Part shown: positions 34,801-46,286 of the stretch, piece after piece | Position numbering within the stretch: position 1 is the first letter of the stretch | How the letters are laid out: each line of letters begins with the position of its first letter | Origin: Parapristionchus giblindavisi | Lineage: Eukaryota; Nematoda; Chromadorea; Rhabditida; Diplogasteridae | Direction of reading: 5' to 3' | Length of the DNA: 64,000 bases | Assembly (NCBI GenBank): GCA_943737045.1 | Contig: CALSFV010000480.1 | Location: 1 to 64,000, forward strand | Notes under the pieces: model-generated | What the model was told of the DNA's origin: nothing | The model's database searches: none | The model's input: the letters and a program-made list of their open reading frames with translations, nothing else | Position numbers and translations under genes: made by a program

Positions 34801-37800
34801 CGCCATTGCATTGTTTGATCTCAGATTCGGCCAACTCGTGCCTGCTTTAGTATTGTGTACTGGAAAAATCGAACGAGGCGTCCTCCTACGTGCAGAATCT
34901 ATGCTAGCAATAGTCTCGGCTCATTGGAGGATGTTCATTGAAGGATGTCTCTTCGCGAAGTGGGAGGGTTGGTTAGTGTATGTGTGTGTGTCAAGAATGA
35001 CCAAGCTAGAATGGCTAAACCTATACCTGTATCTAGCATCTGTGCGTATATCACAAGATATATCACGTTCCTGTTGCCATGGCTCATTAGCGATGGTTCG
35101 CGTTCGAACTTGAGCTAGGCTGAACTAGCTTGTACCTAAGAATAGCCGATCCTTTTTTTTGTATTTTGTCAATGCGTGATCTTGTGCCGTGCACGGTGCG
35201 TGCAATGGAGATCAGGAAGTTACGTTCACATGCAGCGAATTGGAATTAGCGAACGTGGGGGGAGCGCATTCCCAAATCAGCTGCATGCTACGCTCGTGAC
35301 GTCATGCGCTCAAAACTTGGTACTATTAATGGGTTTTGATGGTGGGAGGGCCTAATGTGCGATCAGCAGTGCTTGCAGAGGAGGAAGGGGAGGGAGGGTT
35401 CGTGGGTTCGAAAAGTTGGTTGCACACATGATTAATTGTATTAGTATGCTGGGAGGAAGGGGGGGGGGGTTTGTGATCAGCTCGTGGACTGCAAGCGTCA
35501 CACGGACAGTCGCTGACTAATTCGCATACTCATCGCCGCTTCCTGTTAAAGTAGAAATAGATCAAGAATTGTAAACATGCAAATGTACTAATATGATTGG
35601 GTATTAGTGAATATGTTTTTTTTTGCGGGAGCGGACAAATAATTTGCAATTGAATGAAAATTGAATGTCCACTCTGCACAAGTCCATTGCTCTCGATTAA
35701 TGGTGCATACATGAGCGTCCACAAGTAAAGGGACTTGTTGAAATGGTACTGCAATCTTTGTCTGCGGTCTCTTCGATGCACAATACTCTCTCGTGTGTGG
35801 AGAGAGATCAATGAATTAATGTATGAAATCATTGGAACAAGGTTGTAGTTCTTCTAAATAGATAAGAGTACAGACAATTACAGGCAGTGAATGTTTGTTG
35901 GTGCCATTCCTAGCCAGATCAGATCGTTGTATACCCCTAATGCCTTCGTCCCCTCAGAGTCGCCAATAATGTTGATTACGATCAATCTACGCGGAGTAGT
36001 ACTTGTTGGACTTTATAATGTGTAAAACTATTAAGATTTGATTTTATGAGAAAGCGGGAGCAAAAAAGTTGTGTGTGAGCGAATTTCGAAACAGGTTCTA
36101 TTACTCGTGATCTTTAGCGACTTTGATCTTTGTTATACGAGGATTTCAAAGAATGTTTTCGAAGATCATAGATGTTAGGAAAGAATTAGGTGCACTTGGT
36201 GAAAGAGTGTCATGAGACTTTATAAATAGAAATGGTGGGGAATGTATGTGGGGCTTACTTCCGAAACTGACTATGTTCCTCATGATCTTTTCTGACTTTG
36301 ATCTTTGTTATGGAGGATTTTAAAGGCTGTTTTCGAAGATCATGTATGATAGGAAGAGATTAGGTGTACTTGGTCAAAGCGAAGAGTGTCATGAGATTGT
36401 AAAAATAGAAATTGTGAAGAATGTCTGTGGGGGGGGGGCTCACTTACTACTTAATCATCTTGTAATAGGATTTTACACCCATTGCAAGGAACGATCAACA
36501 AAGATCATCCGTGATTTTTGTATATACAATAATACTTTTACTGCTACTACAGTAATACTGATACAGTAATACCTTCTATATGAGTTTCTAAATACCCTCG
36601 CACTCATGCGATTGACATTCGGTTTCGGTGATAAGAGGGGGACACCGATAAGCGCCATGTCAAAGCCTCTCAGATTAGTCTCATTCGTATAGTTGACAGC
36701 TTACAAATAGACGACGACTGGAATGTTCCTTGCCCTGGGGCGAAATTCGAATTGTATGGAATCTCACAATTGAAGGCGATGAATGAGGGAGCACCGAGTG
36801 ACCGGAAATCACAGCTATAGACTTCCAAGCACATTGAGGCCGGAACTAATACAATGCCCAAGCCCCGAAGCCATTGGGGAGTAGATGATTTCCCCTAAAT
36901 GACAGCTTATCATGCTTTTCATCTTGAATAATTCTTCGATCTTAATAATACTAGTAATAAATAGATGAGATCACTCGTCAGAGTGAACTTACCTGATGTG
37001 TGATATATGTGTGCATTTTACACGAACTGTATTAGTTGCATTCTCCCGATACTCTGGCTCTTACTCTCTCTTATATGAGAGAGCCTCTCTACCTTTTCAC
37101 TCACCGAACGCAAGATCTTCGTTAGTTCTCATTAGTGGGTTCAAACAACGCTACTTCCCCTTTTCGCTCTAGAACTGATAGTTTCACTGGTCTATTGATC
37201 GGTCGGCTAGTCAGTCAGCTGCCCTTATCCGTCTATCAGTCGATCTGTCTGATAGCATGCCTCACGGCCAGTGTTGTGCCAATCAGCCTCCGTCGCCGTG
37301 TGACAGTTGCGAGTCCAGTCAGGTCGCGCAACCTGATACTAAGGTATACGCCATGGGGTTATAGGGTTACTGTCATTGTTGTTGGTTTTTTTTTCGATGG
37401 CGCTACAATCGAGGTCCTTTAGTTGTCTTACCGGTTGAATAGTTAACCTTGCTCCAGATCTTTTTTATGTACTGACAAGGGGATGGTCGCAACTGGTCCT
37501 GGCCATATGAGATGGCAATAACATGACTAGGATCAGTTTTCGATGCTGATTACGAATCCGTATTCAAAAAATGCCTAATCGACCTCTGTTCCGAGAAAAT
37601 CGGTATTGAAATTTGGCTTGTTAATTCGAAAAGTCGTGTAGTTTCCTTCACAAACTATCTGGATTGCATCGGAAAGATCCGGCAATGTAAGGTAAACTAT
37701 TGTGAGTTTATAGATGAGTTCACCAGCCCACCCGGACGGTTTGCACAGGAAACCACACGAATTTCCGAATTAAAATATCGATTTCCTCGAAAATCAGGTC

Positions 37801-39107
37801 GATTAGGCACTTTCTGAAAACGGATTCGTAATCAGCATCGAAAACTGATCCTAGTCATGCTATTGCCATCTCATATGGCCAGGACCAGTTGCGACCATCC
37901 CCTTGTGAGCATCACGAAAGCGTAGTATGCGTTTGGAATACCAAATTTAAAATGTGTTATTATTATTATTAATGTTGTCTGTATTGCAGCAACGTCGTGC
38001 GGAGCGTGTCCTGTGGGTGGTGACCTGCCTCTCGGTGGTGTTCATATCAGTCGAAGCGGTCGGAGGATTCCTCGCTGGATCACTCGCCATTATCACCGAT
38101 GCTGGTTGGTCTCAATATAATACATCTTTATCTTTTCAGCAGTAAGTAGTTCGAAAATTGATCGCAATTTTTGGTCCTTTAGTCACTCAATTGTCAGGGA
38201 TATTTTTCACCATTCTGAACGAGAAAAAAAGACGGTGCTGGTTTGTTTATAGTAACATTTTAACACTCTTTGTCAAGATCAACAAATCAGTGAAATTCGT
38301 AGGTCGAATAGCTATGTTACAAATTTGCTAAATGCGTGAAATCACTGGATCTGTAGTGTGATACAAGAGGATTTTATTTCTTTAGTAATTCTTTTGTTAT
38401 TTCTTAATGATCACCTATCCTTAATTGTATTATTTATTTACATTTATTTAACTATTTTAAATTCTCAATTTTTAAATTCATAAATTCTCTTGCAATTTCA
38501 GGTCATCTCCTATCTGATCTGCTCTCATTCATCATTTCCATTGTGGCGATCCGAAGCGCGCGACATCCAGGTACGGTCGATTGATAGATATTGATTTTTT
38601 CCTCCCTGTATCGATTGGTGTATTACCGTATGCATTCTGCTATCGGTTGATTTTATTTCATCCTATACAGTAGTACCCATTATACCAGCATGCAAGAAAT
38701 TACTATGAAACACTATGAACTGATTTTATGAGAAGTCCGTTGCAAGAATTCACCCGGTTACTGCGACACATTTATCTGATGTGCATGGTAAAAGCATTCT
38801 TCTTACTTCCGACAATCCCAGAACATGGACGTTGATCTTCATTACCGTTTTCATTCTGCTATCGATTGATTTTATTCTACCCTATACAATAGTATCCATT
38901 GCACTCTATCGATTTGTCCATTACCGTATGCTCTCAGTTATCGATTGATTGCAGCCTCTCGTCGGCTGTCCTTTGGCTACCACCGTGCGGAGATCATTGG
39001 CGCCCTGATATCGATTATCATCCTGTGGGTGCTGACTACCGTACTCGTACTGCTGGCGATAGAGCGAATCGTCGCGAACAAGTATGATGTAAGTTTCGGT
39101 GCGGATA

Positions 39108-39183
<76 letters not shown>

Positions 39184-39398
39184 TATTAATATGTTTTATT
39201 ATTTATTGACTTTTATGAAGTGTGCCATATATAGTACTCGAGAGACTTGAGAGAATTGCTTTCATAAAGTGCAACTAATCTCTGCTTATTTTGATTTTCG
39301 AAAACATTCTCTGGAATGCGTAAGAAGTGTCAGACTGCATAACAAAGATGGTAGAAGAGATCATTTCTGAATATAAAATAATAATAATAATAATAATA

Positions 39399-39450
<52 letters not shown>

Positions 39451-42307
39451 GCTGTAGGTGGACCCGGACACGATGATGATCACGGCTGGCTGCGGTGTGG
39501 TCTTCAACATCGTCATGGCGGCCGTGCTCATGTTCGGATCGGGCGGACACGGACACTCTCACGGCGGATTGAGGTACGGTATGGGGGATTAAAGGGGCTG
39601 AAACCTTTGTCAACGGTCTGTTCAACGGTCCACGCTCTCTCGTTGTTAGAGAACAGAGAAATAGTGCGCGCAATGAAGAGGTCATTGAATGAGGTCACTC
39701 TCCCTTTAAGGTAGTGGATCCGACTTGTCCAACAGATTTCTGTTAATTTTCTCTTTTCGTATCCATCTTTTTTGTTCTATTTTCGTTTGTGGGGAAAAAA
39801 CCGAGAAAAAAAGCTCAAAGCAGCAAAATACAAAAAAACGAACAAACATCGTCGTTGCAGCCACTCTCACGGTGGTGGCCACGGTCATGGACACGACCAT
39901 GAGAGCGGACACGGACACTCGCACGGCGGCAGTGAGAGCGGCGCTGCTGATGGAGCCCATCCAACGAGGTATGATGGGGTTACGGTAGTGTAATGGGATT
40001 ACGGTAGTACTATGGTAGGTATACGTTACTCGCACAGAAATTTCTCTTAAATTCTGAATGGTTTAATTCTAATTTTCTTAATTTGAAGATATTATTTTGA
40101 ATTAAGTAATTTAACTGCAAAAATAAGTAATTAACTGGTTTCATAAGTGAATTTTCTCTGAGTAGGCGTACGGTAGTTAGTACGAGTTATCGATTAGGGG
40201 TGCGATTATGGGGCTCTACTGTAGTTAGTGGAAGGCAGCCACTCTACCTTTGGCTACATGATCTTTGATCTTTGATCTCTGCAGGCAAAACGTGAACGTG
40301 CGTGCCGCCTTCGTGCACATCATCGGCGATCTCGTGCAGAGTATCGGAGTGCTCATCGCGGCTGTGATTATTAAGGTATCGTCGTGGTGTGCTTGGGCGA
40401 CATTTACCAATATCGCTAGTTAATGTAGTCAATGTGATGCCCTCTTGAAAGCGACGTTTCCCAATGCATACACCATAAACATTTGCAGTTCACTGGCTTT
40501 GCCATCGCCGACCCCATCTGCACCTTCATCTTCTCCATCATTGTGCTCTTCACGACGATTACCGTACTCAAGGATATCTTCTACGTGCTCATGGAAGGTA
40601 CGGTAGATTTGAGCAGTGCGAAGGGAAAACAGATTACTGTAGATCTGAATTTTTGGTCACTGTTGAGTGCACTATGCAGCTGTAGGCTATTGGAAAGTGT
40701 ATACAGGGTTATATAATTTTAAATAAATATGTGAATAAATAAATTTTAATATTATTTAAAAAATATGATAACAATATTGCAGCCACCCCACCGCACATCG
40801 ACTACGCCTCGCTGCGTGAGGACCTCATGAAGGTGGACAACGTGGAGGCGGTGCACGATCTGCACGTGTGGTCACTCAACATGGACAAGGCCGCGCTCTC
40901 CGTCCATCTGGCTATCCGTAAGTTATTTGTATTAAAGGGAGCGTCACCTCTCTCAATGGTCTCTTCAGTTCGCACACTATTTCTCTGTTCTCTAACAACG
41001 AGATAGCATTGCGCTTCGAAGAGACCATTGAGAGAGGTTACGCTTTTTTTAAAGTTTCATTAATTCAATTGTAAGTTTACTATTATTTTAAGCTTGGAAA
41101 AATATGTGCTTTTCGAGATGTTTGCAAGATTGCGTGCGATCTGATTGTTTTGTAGAGCACAGAATCTTAATTCACATTCTGTTCTGTTCCAAAATTAGCC
41201 GGTTGATTTCGCATGTGACCGTAAAAGTATGAGCGATCTAACCCGCATCTTTCTTGTCGTCTATAGGGAACAAAGAGGCGAATTCCGCTCATGTATTTTG
41301 GTTTTGTTCAGTTAACGTCGGAGGAGAAAAAACGAATGAGCAATAATGTCTAGTAAGAAAAATTCTGAAATTGAAATTATTTATAAAGGGTGTGGATTTG
41401 TTCAGATTATCATATTGTTTTACTTTCTATTTCACCTCTCTGTTTATCGTTAAAGATAAATAAATTATTATTATAAATTATTATTATTATCGATTCTTCA
41501 TATTACATTTTTGACATTTTGATATTCTCCAATGATAGCTTAGTGAGCGTGTGAAACTGTACAACTGTGTGTAAAATGTGCGCGCGCGAAATCGCAAGAC
41601 CATTTTCTGATTCATTGAGAGTTCTTTAAATGCGCGTCCGATCTTTTTAAAATCCCTAATTCCCCCCCCCCCCCATTATTTCCACTTGTGACACACAAAG
41701 TGTGTTCTTGGTCGAGATGTTTGCTACGTTGCGGTACACTCTGATTGTTTTCTAGTGAACAGTCTCTAAGTTCACGTACACGACCTTTCCACCTCTTACT
41801 TGTTCTGTTCGAAATTAGCCGGTTGATTTGGAGTCACAAAGTGGTCACAATTGAACATAAGGAGATCGAAAAGGATTGGTTCGATCAACAAAAATGGAGA
41901 CGAGAAAAAGGATCGAATGAACAGTTTTGTCTAACAAGAAAGTATAGAAATAACGATTCTTTGTAAAGGGGGGATTTGTGCAGATTATTGATTGATTACA
42001 ATAATTTAAATATTGTTTGCAGATGACTCGGACAGAGCGTGTGAGACGATCGCATTCGCGCGACAGATGATCCTGAAGCGATACTCTGTGCATCTGGTTA
42101 CGATACAGGTACGGTATTTATTGATTGATTTTGGATTTTATTGATTGATTGCTACACAAAAACTTGACAGCTGTGACTTTGATGGATTTTATAGAGGGTT
42201 TTATTGATATTCCTGATTATTGATTTTTGTTTATTGATTATTGATTGATTCAGGCCGAGGTATTCGACAAATCGATGCAAGACTGTGATAAGTGCAAGCC
42301 CGTATAA
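31866..42307 (+). CDS. Zinc transporter, ZnT/SLC30 cation diffusion facilitator
   Basis: Thirteen exons: 31866-32256, 32496-32542, 37272-37343, 37990-38104, 38502-38570, 38955-39088, 39458-39573, 39861-39968, 40285-40375, 40489-40597, 40783-40917, 42023-42108, 42254-42307. They give 508 aa in phase. It should exchange Zn2+ for protons across a vesicle or plasma membrane. The long acidic cytosolic N-terminus includes GHCHDD, similar to the HCH motif of the ZnT2/3/4/8 group. Transmembrane zinc sites are HLLSD (His210/Asp214) and HIIGD (His362/Asp366). The TM4-TM5 loop is His-rich (about 304-345, repeated GHGHSH). The cytosolic C-terminal domain has AVHDLHVWSL. The ATG follows the acceptor CGTTGCAG. 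An in-frame ATG at 37257 could start a shorter isoform, as in C. elegans TTM-1, which has two N-termini. The N-terminal exons are less certain than exons 4-13. Confidence 0.94.
33983..34098. mobile_element. hAT-like MITE family B, copy 4 (diverged)
   Basis: CATAGGTCGAAAAGTACG to CTTTTCGACCTATG. Flanks TCTGTCTC and CCTGTTTC are 6 of 8 identical, so the copy is older. It lies in the zinc-transporter intron 2. Confidence 0.78.
34639..34673. repeat. 14-bp hairpin
   Basis: CTGATCAACCTTTG and its exact reverse complement CAAAGGTTGATCAG separated by 7 bases, preceded by a T run. It is an isolated stem-loop in the zinc-transporter intron 2; no matching family was seen. Confidence 0.85.
37066..37259 (+). 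promoter_or_regulatory. Possible internal promoter and short-isoform start of the zinc transporter
   Basis: An ATG at 37257 opens MPHGQCCANQPPSP, in frame with exon 3 and everything downstream, and is followed by a long open stretch to the donor at 37344. A TATA-like TTATATGAG lies near 37071. The same exon can be entered from exon 2 through the acceptor ending at 37271. Two transcripts with different N-termini are therefore possible. Confidence 0.4.
37476..37905. mobile_element. Foldback element 4
   Basis: Arms of roughly 180 bp begin CAAGGGGATGGTCGCAAC and are inverted at the right end (GTTGCGACCATCCCCTTG). The inner part of each arm shares GCCTAATCGACC and TACGAATCCG in inverted form. The target duplication is unclear (possibly TGA). 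It is in zinc-transporter intron 3. Confidence 0.85.
39107..39450. repeat. Two opposed ATT microsatellites
   Basis: TTA/ATT runs (about 39107-39182) and AAT then ATT runs (about 39379-39448) within one zinc-transporter intron (39089-39457). Similar tracts recur in many introns of the window (for example 5311, 7222, 7681, 13126, 14940, 15342, 21617, 30959). Confidence 0.9.
39593..39705 (-). mobile_element. TTAA-flanked MITE family D, copy 1
   Basis: Starts AGGGGCTGAAACC and ends GGTCACTCTCCCT, flanked by TTAA (39589-39592 and 39706-39709). The interior CTCGTTGTTAGAGAACAG is the reverse complement of the D2 and D3 interior. It lies in zinc-transporter intron 7. Confidence 0.9.
40936..41048 (+). 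mobile_element. TTAA-flanked MITE family D, copy 2
   Basis: Starts AGGGAGCGTCACCTCTCTC and ends with GAGAGAGGTTACGCTTTTT, flanked by TTAA (40932-40935 and 41049-41052). It shares the interior TTCTCTGTTCTCTAACAACG with D3. It lies in zinc-transporter intron 11. Confidence 0.9.
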
Positions 42308-43302
42308 GCAGGGAAACATTATCGATTTTTTCACTCTTGTAATCTAACACACACACCCGGGTATCCCATGACGCTCTTACTCACTCATTTATTTCCTTCC
42401 CCCAATATCTCCGCAATTTGCAATACTCTGATTGACACAAATGCTTTTATTATATCGATTGTTTGTATGGCGTTTTTTGACACATTTTGTTATACACCAA
42501 TGAATCCCATCTGTTCTTACTAGTCGAGTTCCCCATATATCGATTGACTTATTGATTTTTATTAACCGACCCCAGATTATATATACTGTGTATATATTCA
42601 TTTATTCCACAATATTCAATCAGACTTGTATTGAACCGTATCATGGTAGCTCCGTCCACTTTTCCATATCTCACCCATTGTCTTGACTATTATTTTTATT
42701 ATTATTTTTATTATTATCACATTCTTACGTTGGTATACACTCTAGACTTATGATATATGCCTTATACTTGTCCGTCTCAAATAATAATAATGCAGGTCAC
42801 ACCCCGTAATTCTTCTTCGCTTCAGAATAATAACTGTGCCTTTTTTCTATGCGAACGCTTACGCTCATAATTGTTTTTTTTGCAGTGATAGGCCGTTTAT
42901 AGCATATATTTTGAGTAGAAAATACGATGATAAAATACTATTCTATGTTCTGTCACTCCGTTGAGATACGCAATGTATAATGCACAAATTTTGTGAGAAT
43001 ATTTCACCACGACTCGTCAAAAATCCAAAAAAAGTCAACAGTCGTGTCTTCCCATTTCCATTTTTTGTGAAGAAACTCGCATTGTCTTCCCCAATCCATC
43101 AGATCAAACGATTATTATGATCCTCAAACTTTCAACCCCCAATGATGAACTCGAAATGAATGGCCGTAGTCAAATCGAATTTACTCGATGATCAATGCGA
43201 AAATGGAAAAGGAAATCATTCCATTTCATTCTTCCCATTTGTATTCGTCAAGGTTGGTTCTCTCGCTCCGTTCCCTCTTCTCCTTCATTGTCGTTCTTTC
43301 AG
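42308..43302. other. Gap between zinc transporter and acidic-protein gene
   Basis: About 1 kb of AT-rich DNA, probably the transporter 3' UTR and the spacer. It contains ATT tracts near 42690 and ends in GTTCTTTCAG, a strong 3' splice site directly before the next ATG. No gene was seen. Confidence 0.6.
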
Positions 43303-45067
43303 ATGTGCGATTTCGAGGAGTCGAATATGGCTAATGATGGTAAGGGAATACTGCAGAGACAAGATCTATAAACGGTAGCAAATCGTTTGCCGGCAAACGT
43401 GACGTCACTGGGGAATTTTGGCAAACCCTCAGGTTGTGAAGCCACGTTTGCCGGTAAACTGTTTGCCAACTGACACCATAGACTCATCTAATTTCGATTG
43501 AAATTATTATACCCCAGGTCCACTATGTTACTGTTTCTAGGTATATTGTAGATCAACTAATGATCTATCGATTGATTATGACTCGTTTCAGTTGACGTCA
43601 ATAGTGTTCCTCGAGAGGATCTACAGAAGCTCGTCGAGGACTGGGGATTGGATGTTCCTCGCCAGCATAGCATCGATCGTTTCGAATCGTAAGCACATTT
43701 GGACTTCGCCCTCAAATTCGACGATTTTGGAGTCTGAGTTGCTCTTTATAAACTACAGATTACTTTCTTCTGCTCTTTATAAACTACAGATTACTTTATC
43801 CTGTCAGCATATCGTATGCTGAGGGGGGTGAAAGCAGGGGCATATTGATGTTCACAAGTTCTATACTTGGGTCTTTGAGAGAATTCTATTCCATTCAATT
43901 AAACGTCTGAATATGAAACTTGATAAGAATAGTCAAATAACCCACGAAAACACTGTCATTTTTGAAATTGTGAAGTCAATGCGCATTTCAGATTCATTGA
44001 ACTAACGAACGATGATGACTGTGAGAAGACTCTGTCCGCACCGTAAGACTCGAATGATTACTGTAGATCGATTGGAAATCAATCAATAATTAAGCTCCGC
44101 CCCTCGCAATCTACATCGCCGTCAGATGCACAGTGTCTACGTTGCTGGAGCAACCGAGGTAGGAAGGGGGGATAATGCGGAACCTAAACCTTATTGGATT
44201 TCATTTGAAATGAAAAGCAATGCACAACCGCTACACCTCTGGCCAAAGCTCACAAAATATAGACCAATACGATTTGGAATAGCATAAACTAAATTGTTTT
44301 TCAATTTGCCAAAATAAAATCGTTGCAGGAGAAAGTAAGCGAGTACGAGATGAACAAGTATGAGCCTGTCGTGTATGAGAAAGTGGGCGAATTGAAGAGT
44401 GTCTATTATGGATGGAATGAGAATGGAGATACGGTAGGTCATGATTACGGTACAAATGGGCAGTCCGGAAATATTGATTGATTTGTTAAACGAATGCGTG
44501 CAACTAAAAGAGCGACTGCACAGTTAGAGAAATAGATAGCTAAATGAGATGAAGAATACACACAAGCGCACAATATCAAATAAAAAATTCAGCATATTCC
44601 GTAGAACGAGAATGCTAATGCATTAGTTCCATACTGGACACTGAATACTGCAATGCCGAAATCAGTAGAATCCATTTTCAGGAGTCTCAAATGAAGGATG
44701 ATATCGAGTCTCCTACCACCGCATTGGTAAGATGCGATCTTTGATCAGCGACATTGATCTTTGATCTTTAGGAGTTTCCGACTAATCGACAAGTCGATAC
44801 GACCATCTCGAACTTTACTCCCGGCGGAGTGCTCGATCCTGGAATGCAGGTGTGATCTTTGATCTTTGATCTTTAATCTCTGATCTCTGATCTTTGATCT
44901 CTGGTCTCTGATCTCTGATCTTTGATCTTTGATCTTTGACCCTTGATCTGTTGATATTTGTCTTCTTTAAGGTGAATCGTGAGCGTCTCTTCCAACTTCT
45001 GCTCGCCTACCAGAATCAGACTGATAGCAATTACAATGATACTATCACTGGATTCGGAAGATATTAG
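43303..45067 (+). CDS. Unrecognised acidic protein, 177 aa
   Basis: Eight exons: 43303-43339, 43592-43688, 43992-44042, 44134-44158, 44329-44433, 44682-44726, 44772-44849, 44972-45067. All have GT-AG borders and one continuous frame. The protein starts MCDFEESNMANDG, is rich in Asp, Glu and Asn, contains KYEPVVYEKVGELKSVYYG in the middle and ends ITGFGRY. There is no signal peptide, membrane segment or known domain that I can see. The ATG follows the acceptor TTCTTTCAG. Exon 4 is only 25 nt and its acceptor (GATGCACAG) was chosen because a nearer one breaks the frame. It could be a lineage-restricted nematode gene. Introns 1 and 2 hold repeats F and G, and introns 6 and 7 hold tandem GATCTTT. 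Confidence 0.72.
43372..43490. repeat. MITE-like repeat F, copy 2
   Basis: Inverted ends around CGTTTGCCGGCAAACGTGAC and CACGTTTGCCGGTAAAC, with a centre CTGGGGAATTTTGGCAAACC. It lies in intron 1 of the acidic-protein gene. Confidence 0.75.
43803..43957. repeat. Dispersed repeat G, copy 4
   Basis: Starts GTCAGCATATCGTATGC, includes GAGAGAATTCTATTCC, and ends GTCAAATAACCCACGAAAAC. It lies in intron 2 of the acidic-protein gene. Confidence 0.7.
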
Positions 45068-46141
45068 AGACTTCATAGAACAGTGATAAAGATGAAATGT
45101 TTACTGTGGGCAAATGAAACAATTTAAAATAAATTAAATTAAAATATCTTATTTTTAAATAAACAAAACTATAAAAATAATACGTTTATCTTCATAAGAG
45201 CGTACAGGCAGTTTAGAGTTGCCAGAAGAAGTTGGCTTACCATGAATGATAAAAATGAATATTATATACCGTAAAAACGAGAGAAAACGACACAAGTAGG
45301 AGACTGGACGGGAAATTCTCTTATTTTTCCATAATTTTCAAAAAATGAATAAAATATATTTCCATCACAATTATTCCAAATACTGTGAATTTTGACCTAT
45401 GGATCATCCATTCCACTTTGGTCGATCAACGTTTCGGGCACGTATCTAAAAAATGCATCTAAAAAGATGTATCTAAAAAGGCAACCCGACCAGAAAATCC
45501 AACTTTTTCAATGAATTTCAAATTTGTTTATTCTCTCTTAATTCGGTTGATAAGCGTTTGAATTAAACTCCAATGTCATTTTCCATGAAAGTCAGCACTT
45601 AAAGGGATGGTATTCCTTGGAGAATTACATGTTAGCTACGGCCTTTGAGCGCGCCTTAGACCACTAGGCCATAAATAGACAAATGGTTGCTAGGGAAGTT
45701 CTATACCTATCCATGATCTCTTTGTACTCACTGGTTGTATTATGATACAGATGAGATAGCCTATTCCTTATGCCAATCAACTATCGATTTGCCAAAATCG
45801 ATTGGTTAGAAGACGAGTCCAGTCTATCTTTTCTCTTTCACTATGTTTTAGCACTGTCCCGGCGCAAATATCGATAGACTTTGGCTTTGACTTTAAGGAT
45901 ATCAATAATCAAAAATAAGTAATCGATAATTATTGTGTATGCTGCTCCAAAGCCTGGCGTACCACTATTTGTACCTATCTGAATTTCCGCGCGTTCCCAT
46001 TGTAGTCTAACGTGCGAGGTAGATCATCGCTAGTCGATTCCCATCTATGTTATTGTCATCCAATCGACTAGCCTATTCATTCTTATCTAGTTCCTTCCTG
46101 TTATAACGGTATATATACCCTTGTACTTCTTTCGCTCTTAA

Positions 46142-46253
46142 AGGGAGAGTGACTCTCTCAATGGTCTCTTCATTGCGCACACTATTTCTCTGTTCTCTAA
46201 CAACGATTGAGCTTAGACCGTTGAAGAGACTGTTGAGAAAGGTGTCAGCCCCT
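46142..46253 (+). mobile_element. TTAA-flanked MITE family D, copy 3
   Basis: AGGGAGAGTGACTCTCTC to GTGTCAGCCCCT, flanked by TTAA (46138-46141 and 46254-46257). The corresponding place in the opposite palindrome arm (48246-48249) has a single TTAA with no insert, so the pre-insertion site is preserved. Confidence 0.95.
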
Positions 46254-46286
46254 TTAAAGTCTCCCTTTTGCGTTTAAGATTTTATT

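Noticed and set aside
44120..44133. Nearer 3' splice site (GTCAG) for exon 4 of the acidic-protein gene
   Set aside because: Using it shifts the frame and reaches a stop in the next exon; the site ending at 44133 keeps the frame open to the final stop.
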